Part shown: piece by piece, positions 51,327 to 63,536 of the stretch
Position numbering within the stretch: the first letter of the stretch is position 1
Layout: each line of letters starts with the position of its first letter
From: Oscheius dolichura
Taxonomy: Eukaryota; Nematoda; Chromadorea; Rhabditida; Rhabditidae
Reading direction: 5' to 3'
Assembly: GCA_932521035.1 (NCBI GenBank)
Contig: OW051497.1
Coordinates: 6,820,001 to 6,884,000 of the forward strand
Length of the DNA stretch: 64,000 nt
Position numbers and translations under genes: made by a program
The notes under the pieces: model-generated
Told to the model about the DNA's origin: nothing
The model's input: only the letters and a program-made list of their open reading frames with translations
Database searches by the model: none

Positions 51327-52008
51327 ATTGGCCAGTACAAACGACATCTCCATTTTCACTTTGTCCCCATTTTAGTTTTAAGAGAATAATTTATCCCCCA
51401 TCCATATTACAAGATATCACGAATTCTAAAGAGTTCTAAACTGCTACTACGGTCTATTAGGAGATGCCCGACCTTCTCTTGGACCCGGTTCCAGGTATCC
51501 CCGAGTTATGTTGTTTGTGTCTTATTTTCGTCATACTGGTAAATAAATTTATTATTTCGTTCCATTTTTAAACGAGAGAACAACAAAAAGAGACTAAGAA
51601 TTATTTTATCAGAAAGGACATCTCCACAATAAAATGAGCTAGAACGTCTACTGACTTGTTCTATACAACGACAACCCATAGGCACAGTGCTAATAGACGG
51701 AATTGCAGGAAGTGGTGTAGCTGTACAGGTGGAGAAGGAGAAGTGAAAGAGTTTGTGTTTTTAGGAAAGGAGATACTAGTGGTCCAGCAAGCGGCAGGCG
51801 ACTTAGAAGTTGAAGTTGATCTCGTCCTTGATCTAGAGAGAATGGGTTAGTAATATATAGACAATCATATTGACACTCAGGAAGGAGGAAGGGGAGGCAC
51901 AGCCAAGGGGTGAATAATTAATAGTAGCCATAACAAAAGAGTAATAAGGAGGCATGCAGTTGGTACTTAAAAAAGCTGGGGGAGGAAAAAATAGAAACAC
52001 AGGAAAGC
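51327..52008. other. Convergent 3' region, spectrin / acyl-CoA synthetase
   Basis: 682 bp between converging genes, expected to hold both 3' UTRs. AATAAA-type sequence (gtaaataaatttatt) at about 51538-51555 could serve the spectrin transcript. No gene or repeat seen. Confidence 0.45.
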
Positions 52009-55000
52009 TTATAATTCAGCAAAGTGGCTGACGACCTGCTGGAGACCGAGCTCGATCTTGGACTGCTCTCGGATTTCGAACTTTTTCACTTTTCCAGTGA
52101 CGGTCAGGGGGAATTCGTGCTCCTTTTTGAAGAGAATATAGCGGGGGATTTTGAAATGGGCGATCTGAAGGAGTCATGAGGTACAAATGTATTTGACAGG
52201 TGTTACCTTTCCCTTGCACCACTCCTTAATCTGTTCTTCCGTTAGTTTGCCTTCAGCTGACTCGTGAAGACGTACCCAGGCGCAAACAACTTCTCCGTAC
52301 CGTTCATCAGGCACTCCGACAATCTGAAACATGGAAAGTTAATAAAAACAGGGTATTTTACATGCGCGTCTTCAATCTTGGGATGTTTGAAGAGGAATTG
52401 CTCAACCTCCGTCGGGTAGATGTTTTCTCCTCCTCGGACGATCATGTCCTTCGATCGGCCGACAATGCTAATTGTACCGTTTTCATGCATTACGGCGATG
52501 TCTCTGTAAAAAGAGCAATAAAGAATGACTGATGCTGAAGTTACCCCGTGTGGTACCACCGGTCCTCCGTGATTTCTTTTTTCGTTTGCTCCTCGCTCCC
52601 CCAATAACATCTCATAACTGAGTACCCGCGAACAATCACCTCTCCCTTCTCTCCGCGTGGAACAATTTTGCCTCTTTTATCAATGATCGCTGCCTGAACA
52701 ATGGGCTTTAGTGTTTGTTTTTGTAGAAGACTGAACCTCTAGATGGTCCATGATATGGCCGACACTTTTTATTCTCTGTTCTGGGGGGTCATCTCGAATC
52801 GACATAAAGGAAACAGGTGATGTTTCCGTCGTACCATAGCAAACCTGAATTGTGAAGTTGTGAAACAAGTTTTTGGACCGAACTCTACCTGCATATCAAC
52901 CATGTGCATCTCGTTTACAAGTCTACGACATAGTGTAATAGGGCAAGGGGCACCAGCTATGAACCCGGATCTGATGCTGTCATAATTGTAGAGGTGGTAT
53001 TCGGGATGGTTCAACATGTCGATAAACATCGTGGGGGTTCCATAAAGAGCAGTACATCTAGATAAAGTTACCCGGTTATGTCTGACAAAGGCAAATATTA
53101 CTTTTCTTCGTCTACGGCCTGAAGAGCGGCTAAAGCTTCGAATGAGGGGGCGGGAAAGACGCAAGATTGCAGATGGGTCAAGGCGGAGAGCACGCCCATA
53201 ACACAGCCGAAACAATGGTAGAGTGGATTGGGGATGCAGATGATCGTACGCTGAAAAGGGATGGCGTATCCGCTTGGGATATTCCGTACCTTTTCATTGT
53301 ATCCAGCCCGAATTCCAATGAAATAGGCATTGTTGAGGACGTTGTGATGTGTGAGAGTGGCTCCTTTTGGCTGTCCAGTAGTTCCCTGCAGAATTAAATA
53401 TTGGGAGTAATATATGTAAAGGACTAACGCTGGTGTATTGGATATTGAGAGGATCATCGGGCTGGATCTCCCTTTCGATCTTTGCCAGTTTGAGGCGATC
53501 ATCTTCGGTTCCCATTCGGATAACATCAGAATATTTCCAGGCGCCTCTTCAAAAGATGAACTGTGAACATTCGTAGCAGGTTACTCACGGGTAGACTTTC
53601 TCATCAGTGTCGAAAATAATCAAATGACGGAAGTTGGGGAAGGCGGAGGTGGCGACATCACTCCTTCCAGCTGGCTTGGTAGCAATTTCAGGAATAACAT
53701 CCTAATTGTTTTGTTTATGCACGGCTGGCTGTACTTACCACAACACTCTGATAGTAATTTGACTTCTTGAAGCGTGGAGGGGCGATCAGGGCCTTGATCC
53801 CGACTTTGTTCAAGGCGAACTTCAGCTCTTCTGACTGGTAAGATGGGTTGATATTGACCTAGAAGAATGGGCGAAGTTTAAGTGAAAAGGATACAAAATT
53901 ACCAGAACCATTCCGGCGAGCGCAGTTGCAAACTGCGCGATAACCCATTCGTAGGTATTGGGTCCCCAGATGCCGACACGGTCGCCTCTTTCAACTCCCA
54001 AGTGTAGGAGACCACAGGCGAGCTTTTCAGCCTAAAGTAGCTTTGTTAACTCGAAAAGTAAAGAGTATCTACATCCTTGAGAAGCTGTTGGTATGTTTTG
54101 CGGACTCCGTCCCTCTTGAAGATGACGAATTCTCTGTCGGGGACCTAATTTGTTGATTTGTTTTAAAGAGATTGTTAGATAACCTGGTCGCAAGCGTATC
54201 GGAGGCGTTCTCCGACTGTTTCGAATAGTAACTTGGTGGCTGAGGTTCCGTGAACGTAGCTCTTTCGACTGGGTCGGGCCATGGCCGACTGAGCGGCGTC
54301 TTCGAGACAAAGAGTGTCGTCTGAAGAAGGAAGAGCATTATTAAAGTAAACGGTGCAACTGATCAAAAAGGAACGGGTATTTTCATCGCACTTGGACCGG
54401 GAAAACGCTTCAAACTTTGTCGAAGGCTGTATGACCTCGTCGATGAGATTTGAGAATCAGATAGTCTCGACGCTCACCTGTTTGTCATGGCAAGCAAAAA
54501 GAGTACACATTTAGCGAACTGTTAAAAGTTGAACATGACAACAATTCAAAAGATAACAACATAATGAATGCCAGAGCATAATTTGATAATTCAAGCGGAA
54601 AATGTAAAAAGATCTTTTCTCTTCTATAATATGACACCGACAATTTCGATTTGACACTTAATTAGTCATCGAATGAAAAAAGCATGCCATATTCTGCGGC
54701 CAAATATGCCAGTCATCATCAATACCACGAGCCCGTACCTGTTGAAGCTGTCGAATTGAGTCGCACATTGCAAAAACGCGCGTATGCGCGTTCTAGCTGA
54801 TTTCGAAACTTTGAATACAGTTTTGCAGGCGAGAGTTAGCGAAGGGCAGCTTCAAATAGGATGAGCTGCGCTACACCAGCGGACCGCAGCTAATTGCACT
54901 CAGGCCTTTTTAGGGAGCCGTGAAACATAGACGCTGAGATTCACTCTGCTGCTAATTACAAGGCAATGGGTTGCGTGGGGAAAAGTTTACACCACTCTAT

Positions 55001-55055
55001 CCATCTGCTTCCGTGTTGGGGTCCCTAGGAAGAGAAATCACTCACCGAGAAGCAT
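52009..55055 (-). CDS. Medium-chain acyl-CoA synthetase, ACSF2 type
   Basis: A mitochondrial AMP-forming enzyme that activates fatty acids to acyl-CoA. The core reads [37 protein letters not shown], the P-loop [55 protein letters not shown], the adenylate motif [52 protein letters not shown] and the C-terminal [14 protein letters not shown] with the catalytic lysine. All are ACSF2 hallmarks. The stop is at 52009-52011. The 5' end is less sure. An ATG at 55055 (MLL), a large intron, then an Arg/Ser-rich exon ([14 protein letters not shown]) would make a mitochondrial presequence. The alternative is the in-frame ATG at 54282 ([12 protein letters not shown]). Eleven or so short introns. Confidence 0.88.
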
Positions 55056-57164
55056 TCTTCTTTTCTTCGGAGAAAGGCGTGAAGACGGTTAGAGGTTGGA
55101 TTACCCTGAAAACAAAATAGAACAAAAGAAAGACAAACAAAAGGAGGAGTTATCGCGGGGGAGAAAGAGAGATCGGAGTACGGTTATTAGATATTAGTGA
55201 CTTTATGGATTACACAGATCTAAGTGGCACACAATCAATTGAACGGATATAATCGGCGACGAGAACGATAGGGGAGAAAGTGCAGCCCCTCCCCCACGCA
55301 TGTCAATTGAAACGAGGAATTTACTGGCAACAATTTCTACCTTTCAAGAATGGTCATTGAAAACTGGCCAAGTTCTCAAAAATATGGAAAAAAGACCGAG
55401 TCAACCCACGTAGTCAGTTTGTTTCCTTCTTTTCCGGCGGTATAGAGACATGCGGACTGTCAACGACAAGTACGCCTAGCGATCGAACCGTGATGAATGA
55501 GGGGCATTCCCTATGTTATGGGCGATCCGTTTGACAGGTTCTCTAACTATTAAAACAACACTGACTCATTTGCTGACTTCGTTGGTCCTGCCACGCCAAT
55601 TGTCTGAGCGCGGCCTTTTTCAACGTCTCGGATATCATGGGAAAACTTCGTAAGGTTTTATCTTCGCTCACCCCGAGACACCCCCTGTGGTCGAGTGGAC
55701 TGGAAGCCGGAGAAAGGGAAGACACAACAAGGAATAATGCTACAGGAAGAGGATCGCGCCTTTTATATTCTTGAACTGCCCTTGCACTATCTTTTTACTT
55801 TCTTCACAATTGCCTGCAATAGTGTCTCGGATGAGGGGGAGAAAAAGTATGCAGAAGGCGTTCAGAATTCACTGAACATGCTTTTCTTACAAAGGAGGAA
55901 GTTAGCAGGAAATAAGAAATGAAGCAAACAGAACATTCACGCAAATGTGGGCCGGAGCGATGATTATCCTGTACCGAAGATGAACATCTTGATGCTTTCT
56001 TTTGACAAATTATGAAAGAGGGGGCTCGAGAGGGCAGGGCTGTTGATCACTTTTCAAAATGACAGTAATAGAATACCAGTGGTGTGATGGCTAGGGCGAC
56101 TATCTGAACCCCTCAAATCACTGCCGATAATGCACTGATTTTTGGGGAAAAAGCGGCGGTAGGCAGATAAGTAGACGTTCTGGAGATGCGATTACATTTG
56201 TCTCGGTTAATTTTCCAGGTAAGACGATAAAATCTAAGGGTATCAATCAGACGTATATGCCCATGTGATTAGTACAAAATGATCGGGATAGGGATCCGTC
56301 GAGGTCACTCGGAGAAAATGTCTATACTGTCTAGGGCAGAGAGCATTTCCCAAGAGAATAAGTGTATTGGCCAGAGGACTGACAACATTTGAAAGGTCGT
56401 TTTCTGATTCAGGTACGGGGGCGCATTACAGTTTTCCTCCAGAAATAGAGCACTTATTTTGTGTGAAACTTTTCGTTTCCGACCAAGATGTCACCAAGCG
56501 AAGGATGAGAGGGTATTTCCAACTCCGATGACTCCCCCAGACTGTGCTCAAATTCAGAATTTACGGGTCACCGACTCCTTCATCTGTGCTCAGGACATGT
56601 TATCACTAAAGAAGTCTTCCGAGATTTATTTGTTCGATGTCCTCTCTGGTGATATTTTTGACGGTTTTGTGCTTTTCTGCAATTGTGTGTGTAATAAACC
56701 GGCAGATAGCATTTAGAATGGCTATAACCCTTTGAGGTGGTTTACTCAAGGACAAAGTGTTTTCCTTCCGGGGTGTTCCGATGGAAGGTGTTCGTTTTCT
56801 GAGGGGATCCCCTGATAAGAGCTGTTCCATCTGCCCAGATATTAATGAATTTATCAGCTGTTCCAGAAAACGGTCCACAGATGACAAATCAAAAGATCTG
56901 CTCCTAGAAGGCTGACCGGGATCCGCAGGGGCGTTTCCATGCTCACGGGTAATTGAGAGTTCTCTGAAGTTAAGTGACCAGCGTCGGAAGCCAAAGTAGT
57001 GGTCATTACGGCCGTTTCAATCGAGTGGCCTGGGGCACGTTGCTGAGCAGCGGCCACCTGCTTCCACATTAGTCGACATCCCCCTTAATCCGGGTGCTCA
57101 TTCCCTTTGACATGTGTTCCCTCTGTGCCATAATTATACCAATTGACACCCGCAGTAAATTCCT
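55056..57164. other. Intergenic region, 2.1 kb; one possible coding patch at 56606-57069 (-)
   Basis: Mostly without signal. On the minus strand, two overlapping open frames at 56854-57069 and 56606-56887 have protein-like composition (MWKQVAAAQQRAPGHSIETA; SVDRFLEQLINSLISGQMEQ; LRKRTPSIGTPRKENTLSLS). They are in different frames and I found no convincing splice join, so they are not listed as a gene. Confidence 0.35.
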
Positions 57165-60100
57165 ATGGTTTTAGGCTTTGCCTTAATGAGGCAATACCTC
57201 TTAGGGCTATTATTGTTAGGATTTTTCGTCGATATAGAGTCTCGTAGCAAGCGATGGAGACGGCAGGTACTTCCATCTCAACATGTTCAGGTTCATCTTT
57301 CTATTTTCTTAAGTACTTTACTTGTAGGTGCAATCCCTAGATTCAAATGTCTTGTATAATAATGACATTTATGTGGAATCTACCGAGAATAGGATAGATC
57401 TTAAAGAAAGGTCTGAAATACGCAATTATTTTATTTCTCTCCTTTCCAGAACTGTAAATGGCTCCGTATGGTCTGACCACTCCTTACTCCACTTCGATTC
57501 CCTTGACACTTTTGCCAACATTACTGCCGACAATGCCGAATCTTATTTAACTATAGCCAACGGAGCAGTCCTCCATGGCCAAAGCATCAAATCTGACGTA
57601 AGTATTCTCTAAATCGCCGTTCCCATGTCTATCCAGATTTATCTTCATAGCAATAGAACGCAAAGTGGGGACTCAGCAATTTCCCAATCGTTATCCGGCT
57701 CGGCCAATTTCTCCATCGAAGATGAAGCATTACGAGTGCAGGTGATTGCGTGACTACCGAGGAGCCTGTTATCTGACAGGAAATTAATATTCGTTACTAA
57801 TAATATTCAGGCCGTCAACGGAAGAAAAATTAGTATAGAAGCCGAAACATGGCAACGATCGGTTCAGCCGAAGATGACCCTAAACGCTGAAGCTAGCGGG
57901 ACTAATGACCGGGAGCTCAGATTCGAAGGTCTGGGAGCACGAATTCTGTTTTAGTCTTTGCTTCCAGCCCTTGGTCCATTGTATCACTTGTTAGCTACCT
58001 ACGCTGGAAGCACAATGTTTATCACCTTTGCTGACAAGATTATCCGCCTGGATGGTGACTACAGAAATGTGGAAATTTTCACGGACAAGTTTAATGTGAC
58101 GGTGATAACTCGGAATGAGCCGTATGACGTAGGACGCCTTGTATACACTCCGAGAAAGGGATTATTTATAGGTAACCCTTACACAAGAAGAAGTAATTAT
58201 CAATCTGCCAACACAAAGAACAAGAGTCTGCGTAACGCTGGACGGTGTCTCTGTGAAGTCTAATCAAGTGGCTAAGTTGGAGATGTTTCGTGTTTTGTCC
58301 ATTAGACCTTTCCAGAACTCATATCGAAAAGAATGATGCAACCATGACCGTGGGTGGGGAAAGGGTCCAAGAAAATGGAGCTACTGTAAAAAAACTTTCT
58401 TTTTAAATCATATTGATTCCAGTTAATTGCTGGAACAACGTCGCTGGAATTAAATAATGCTGGCCAGATAACTGCTGATTTGACAAATTCCCGCTTTATT
58501 GTGGATAACAATGTCCAGAAGGTACAGTGCATCTACCACTCCTAGTTTCAAGTTTCTCTTAGATTGGACTAGTGTCTGGTCATCACAGTTTCATTATTGA
58601 CCAAGGATATCCAAATATAACAGTGGATCCAGGCGACTCTTGTGTTATAATCCTGGGCAACCACGGCCTTCCCAACTTCACAGACATCATCCCTCCGTTC
58701 CAATGGCCAGAAGACAAATTCCAAGGAATTGGGCCATTTGGAGGTAACCATAAGCAAATGTCTTCAATTGGTCATGCTCTTGTTCTTCAGGAAATCAAGA
58801 AGCCGAAATCGAATTCCTCAACAAACCATCATGTTGTTATTTCGGATCACAAACAGGCTCAGGAACATGGAGTGAATGGGGCAATAATGGCAATAATGGT
58901 GGTGGGAACACCGCTGCCCAAGGAACAACTTTGAGGCAAAGGGGTTCTACTTCGACTACCACGGGAAGGCCTGGTGAAGTTTATTAAAAGCTTGTGCAAA
59001 GTTTAACGTTTAGGTACGATTACGACGCACTCGCCAGAATTTGGAAGATGGCCTACTTTCAGTCCCCAGGAAGACGAAATCGTTACCAGAAGACAATGGC
59101 CGGATAGTTTTTACACAGGTGCTACAAGCTCACCAAGCAATTGGGAAGAGAAGATCGGATGCAATTGTCACAGCACATTGGCATATCCAAATACCCAAGG
59201 AGCCACGGATCTTCCTACGGGTATTAGGAGCACCTACACTGCTAGAGGAACTTCCACTACCACTACCACTGAGTCTGACTTTCCGGAACCTGGAGAATCT
59301 GTCGACGGAGATTTGTCTTTCCCTAATATAGAACCAGACACGAATTCTGCTTTCGTCCCAACAGAACAAACCCTTGAGCCTTCAACTGAAGAAACCACTT
59401 CAATAAGTGAAACGACACCAGAAGTCGTCTCAATTCCTGTGGATATTGGAACAACAATTATCCCAGTTATCACAGAGGAGCCAACGGAAACCACACCCTT
59501 ATTTGGCGAAGAGACAACTACAACGGAGCTATTCCCCGATCCAAGTCTGGTATTCCCGACACTAGTCGGAGACACGGAAGAGGAAGAAACGACTGGGAGC
59601 ATTCTGCCAACCGACGAGGATAATCCTCCTGTTCCTGAGGACTTCTCAATAGCACAATATGCCTCAACGCGTAAGGAGATGTTATAACAAACAAAAAACA
59701 AAATTACTTTAGTCTTCCCCGATCAGGTGGAAATAGAAGCAACAGTTGCTACAGTAGCTGTAGATATGGGTAACCAGCCAGAAAATGAATTCCCGTCTCC
59801 ACTGAGTATTATCTCAACCACTGTGGAACAAACGACAGGTATGAATAGAAGTTTAAGAGAATAAACAATGGTTAGAAGTGAACGAATGGTCAGGAGGATC
59901 GTCTGACGTAGAGGCAAGCACGGATGATTTCCCTCAGCCGTTATCGAATAACTCTTCACTAACGTAAGATGTTTTTAGAACTACTCGAAACCAAAGTTCA
60001 CTTTAGGAGGAGATCACCGCTGGTTCTAACATTACGACTCCCTGAAAATGTGGTTGGGAAGAAAATTGACCCTTATAATATTCGAGAAGGACTGAGGAGA

Positions 60101-60639
60101 GTTATTAGAAAAGCGTCTCATCATAAAATTGCGAAGCGAGAAGTTGTAGAAGATGAGGACCTCAAAGATCTGATCAATGTAGTCTTCAAGCTCTACATAT
60201 CAAATTGTCGTTTAGATCGAAAGCATTCAAGAACACAACGGAAATCTTGAAATAGTTTTCAACATGGCTGGTAATGAGACGATAGATGAGAAGGAGCTGT
60301 TGTCTCTAAGTAACCAAGAAATATCCCAATACTTCGAGTTCCCAGTAGGCGGCGTTTCCATTATACTCTATTCTTCAGGTCGTATCTCTCACCCGACTAG
60401 AAGAATTCGGCGATAACCGCTTACTATACATCCTCGTAGCTCTTGGACTAGTTATAATGTCCATTTTCTGTTTATGCTGTCTTTTCCAAACGATCGTTAA
60501 AAGAATGTCTGATGCGGTGAGTTCCATGACTAATAATCTTGAGAATTCTTTTCAGCTCCTGGTAAGTGTAGGTAAACGGTTTCAAAAACACGTACCTGGA
60601 GATATTTCACAATACCAAAACACAGTTGCTCCATGTTAA
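57165..60639 (+). CDS. Mucin-like single-pass membrane protein, unrecognised family
   Basis: An N-terminal signal peptide comes from the ATG at 57165 or the in-frame ATG at 57186 (MRQYLLGLLLLGFFVDIESR), followed by basic RSKRWRRQ, a possible proprotein cleavage site. A large extracellular part of short beta-rich, N-glycosylated exons follows (SNVLYNNDIYVESTENRIDL, YAGSTMFITFADKIIRLDGD, SLELNNAGQITADLTNSRFI, GHHSFIIDQGYPNITVDPGD). Then a Gly/Asn run (WSEWGNNG) and a Ser/Thr/Glu-rich mucin-like segment (59.2-59.95 kb). A SEA-like region (LVLTLRLPENVVGK, DPYNIREGLRRVIRKASHH, GNLEIVFNMAG) precedes the membrane helix LLYILVALGLVIMSIFCLCC. The short cytosolic tail ends DISQYQNTVAPC. Some exon joins (58180-58320, 59960-60260) are unsure. 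The SEA call is tentative; the repeated beta-rich exons are not assigned. Confidence 0.6.
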
Positions 60640-60714
60640 GTCTTTCACTACTTGTACTTTCATTTGGTGATTTATATCATATCACAAAAAGTCTTCGAAT
60701 AAATTATTTATTTA

Positions 60715-62962
60715 TTACATATGCGTTTTCTCAGTACTGAAGGAGACGCTTGCTTCTGTATAGACTCTATGATTCTTCCGTCCCTCCTTGCTATGCCGAT
60801 ACCCGTAAATGAAGTAAATTAAAAGTCCTAAAAAGAGTTGTCTTTTTTCTGTTTCACACGCAAACCAATTGCAATCCACACCGCGAGACGGACCCATGTC
60901 ATCGCGTTAAGATAAACCATCATGAAGAGATTAATTGTTAGACTGAGGACAGGAATGAACGGGACCAAAGGAACCTGGAAGTTTGAGCTTTAGTTTCATT
61001 CTGCTTTACCTTATAAGAAAGTTGAGCATTGTTCTCCTCATGGCAAAGAATCATCCCCAAGCCTACGAGAGTGATAAGTGCAGCAGCAACAAGCCACAGA
61101 ATTCCCCAAACGGTGTTCCGGTTTCCTGAAGCGTATTAATGGTAATCTTATTTGGTCTTGCCTATTCTAAAGTTCAGCGCAAGCGTCGTTATCCCTAATA
61201 AGAGCACCAAAATGGAAATAGTAATTGTCTTCTTGCCGAAGGTAGAAACGATCCTCTGTCTATGAGGAACCCATAATCTCAATTGGCTTTCTGTGAATAT
61301 TTTTGTGTGAAATGGCAATCTGCTACCTCTGTTCCCATGTGCTTTATCTGGCCGATATCTCAACAATAGTACACAACCAGAGACAAAAGAATAAGCCAGC
61401 AATGTTCCAATTGACAAAAATTCTACCAAAGCCTCTAACTCAAACACGAGTGCCAAAACTGCATTGAAAATTGTAGCCACTATAACGGCGTTTAGTGGAA
61501 TCTATAAAAATTGTGATCCCCTTTTTACGATGAGAACCTTTGTCAGTTTGTTGATTCTACCCAGAAATGAGAAGAGTAAACCGTCGTCTGCCATGGCGTA
61601 AACAGCACGAGGAAGGGCAAAGGCCCCCGTCATCTGCACCGATGGTTTTTGATAATTTTGCAACAGATTACCTGATTATTTAGCATTCCGAGCAGCGCTC
61701 CGACTGACACGACGTATTTGGCCCAGATTATACCCTTCTGTTCAAAGGCATCGGCAAACGCCGCGTTCGGATTGATCTGGAATGGTATTAAAGAAATGAC
61801 TTGATTGTTTGAAGCAACCTTGTCGTACGGTAAGAGAACGGTCAAGGAGGCTGCCATCAAAATATAGACCACTGTAACTAGACCAAGAGAGATGAACGTA
61901 GCTAGCGGTATTGTTCTTTGGGGATCTGTAGAAAGTCGTTAGTAAAATGACAAGCTTACTAATAGCTTCCTCCCCTGCTGTCGCCAGGGCCTCGAACCCT
62001 ATAAATGAAAAGAACACTGAGGCAGCACCGGCAAGTGTACCGGAGAAGCCAAAGGGAAAGAATCTAGACAACGTTAACCACTGAATAAATGTTACCGTGA
62101 TACGCCTTCATCTGTTTTACCAATCCACAGGCCAAAGTTGCCATTAACAAAACCAACAACAGTTACAAAAGCTATGACCTAGAATGATTGTTCGCAGAGG
62201 TAGAATTTAGCGTACAGCAAGATTGAGGGCGACGAAGAATTTGTTTAAATTGGAAGAAGACTTGGATCCAGTGGCTATTATCAGAGCAGCTGCACACACT
62301 ACGAGGAATGCCACGAAATCTGGATATGTACTGAAGAAACCTCCTGGCTGAAAGAGAGGTACAGTCCTTTAGAAAACTCCCTGATTACCTCTTTGCTCAA
62401 ATGCCCTATATGTTGTAGGGTGGCGTTTTGAATCCAATTGTTAAGAAGGCCGTCTAGGTAAGAGGACCACGAGCGGGCAATGGCTAACAGAATTAGGGAG
62501 GTTATATGAACTATTACCTGCGTTTCCTATGAGATATTCTAAGATAACATTCCAACCTATAAGAAATGCCCACACCTCGCCCACTCCGACATAAGCGTAA
62601 GTGTACGCACTTCCAGCTCTCGGAAACCTGTAAATTTTAGCTCTTTTCATTTGCGAAGGTTATACCTGGCACCAAATTCCGCATAACTGAAGGCTGATAG
62701 AAGGGCAGCTACGCCAGCAAAAAGAAAAGAAAACATAATCGAGGGACCGGCTTGTTTATGAATTACAGATCCTACGGTTTTTTGTTGTTCAGATAGAAGG
62801 GAACTTACCGGCTAGGACATAAATTCCTGCTCCGACCATTTGGCCGATAGCTAAGGCCGTGACGTCCAAAACATTGAGACATCTTGTTAAATTAGACTGG
62901 AGAAGACTGCCCGCGTCAAATGTCTTCTTTCGAAAAAGCGAAGAAATAAAGCCACTCTTCAT
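60715..62962 (-). CDS. Cationic amino acid transporter (SLC7A1-4 type), copy 1
   Basis: Plasma membrane carrier for arginine, lysine and ornithine. The start at 62962 reads [20 protein letters not shown], then [20 protein letters not shown] (helix 1 with the GxG substrate loop), [80 protein letters not shown] with [53 protein letters not shown], and late helices ending [16 protein letters not shown]. The [12 protein letters not shown] and IGFDxxATxxEE-like motifs are CAT signatures. About 12-14 helices, as in the family. An in-frame ATG lies 24 codons upstream. It converges on the mucin-like gene with only 75 bp between stop codons and is followed upstream by a tandem copy. Confidence 0.9.
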
Positions 62963-63536
62963 GTCGAAGGTGGAAATATTTGTTATAACTGATAAGAAGC
63001 AGTAATAGGAAGGATTGAAACGATGTTCAAACAAGAAATGACTATCAAAACAGCACCTCCTCTAAACTAACACAAGTTGATGTCGGTAGACAGTAATCCG
63101 TATGAACACGAGAGGATAGACAACCGGATGTTGCCCCGTCAACACTCGTTGTTTTTTCACTCTCGCACTTTTTGAGCGCAGAATTTTTAATAGGGAAAAG
63201 AACGGCGCCGGGGACAATGCGGTGGGTGATTTCTGTCTAGGGGACAACGTCACCGCGACAATGAGAAAAGAAATATTAAAAAAGAGACATTGAAAGGAAT
63301 TCCATTTTATTTGTTCTCTTTTGAGCCCGCTAGAGAAGAAGTAGACACTTGGATAGTTACAGATACGTGGAATAACAAAGTCGTTATGTGACAAGGTTGT
63401 GATGGTCAATGTCGGATGTATGGGGGACTGCTGATCCTCCGTGTTCGATACACTGCTACTCCATGCTAAGTCAATTACTGCCTGTACTTTCATTTGCTGA
63501 CTTCTATCATATCACTAAAACTCTTCGAATAGATTT
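62963..63536. other. Spacer between the tandem transporters, starts with duplicated 3' sequence
   Basis: 574 bp. The part at about 63455-63536 matches 60625-60714, that is, the last codons of the mucin-like gene and the 3' UTR of transporter copy 1 (shared TGTACTTTCATTTG, ATCATATCAC and TCTTCGAATA). The rest must be the 5' region of copy 1. Confidence 0.6.

Noticed and set aside
51656-51850. Plus-strand ORF after the spectrin gene
   Set aside because: Low-complexity composition and no acceptor or homologue; likely 3' UTR.
59234-59701. Long minus-strand Val/Ser-rich ORF
   Set aside because: Antisense shadow of the mucin-like segment of the plus-strand gene.
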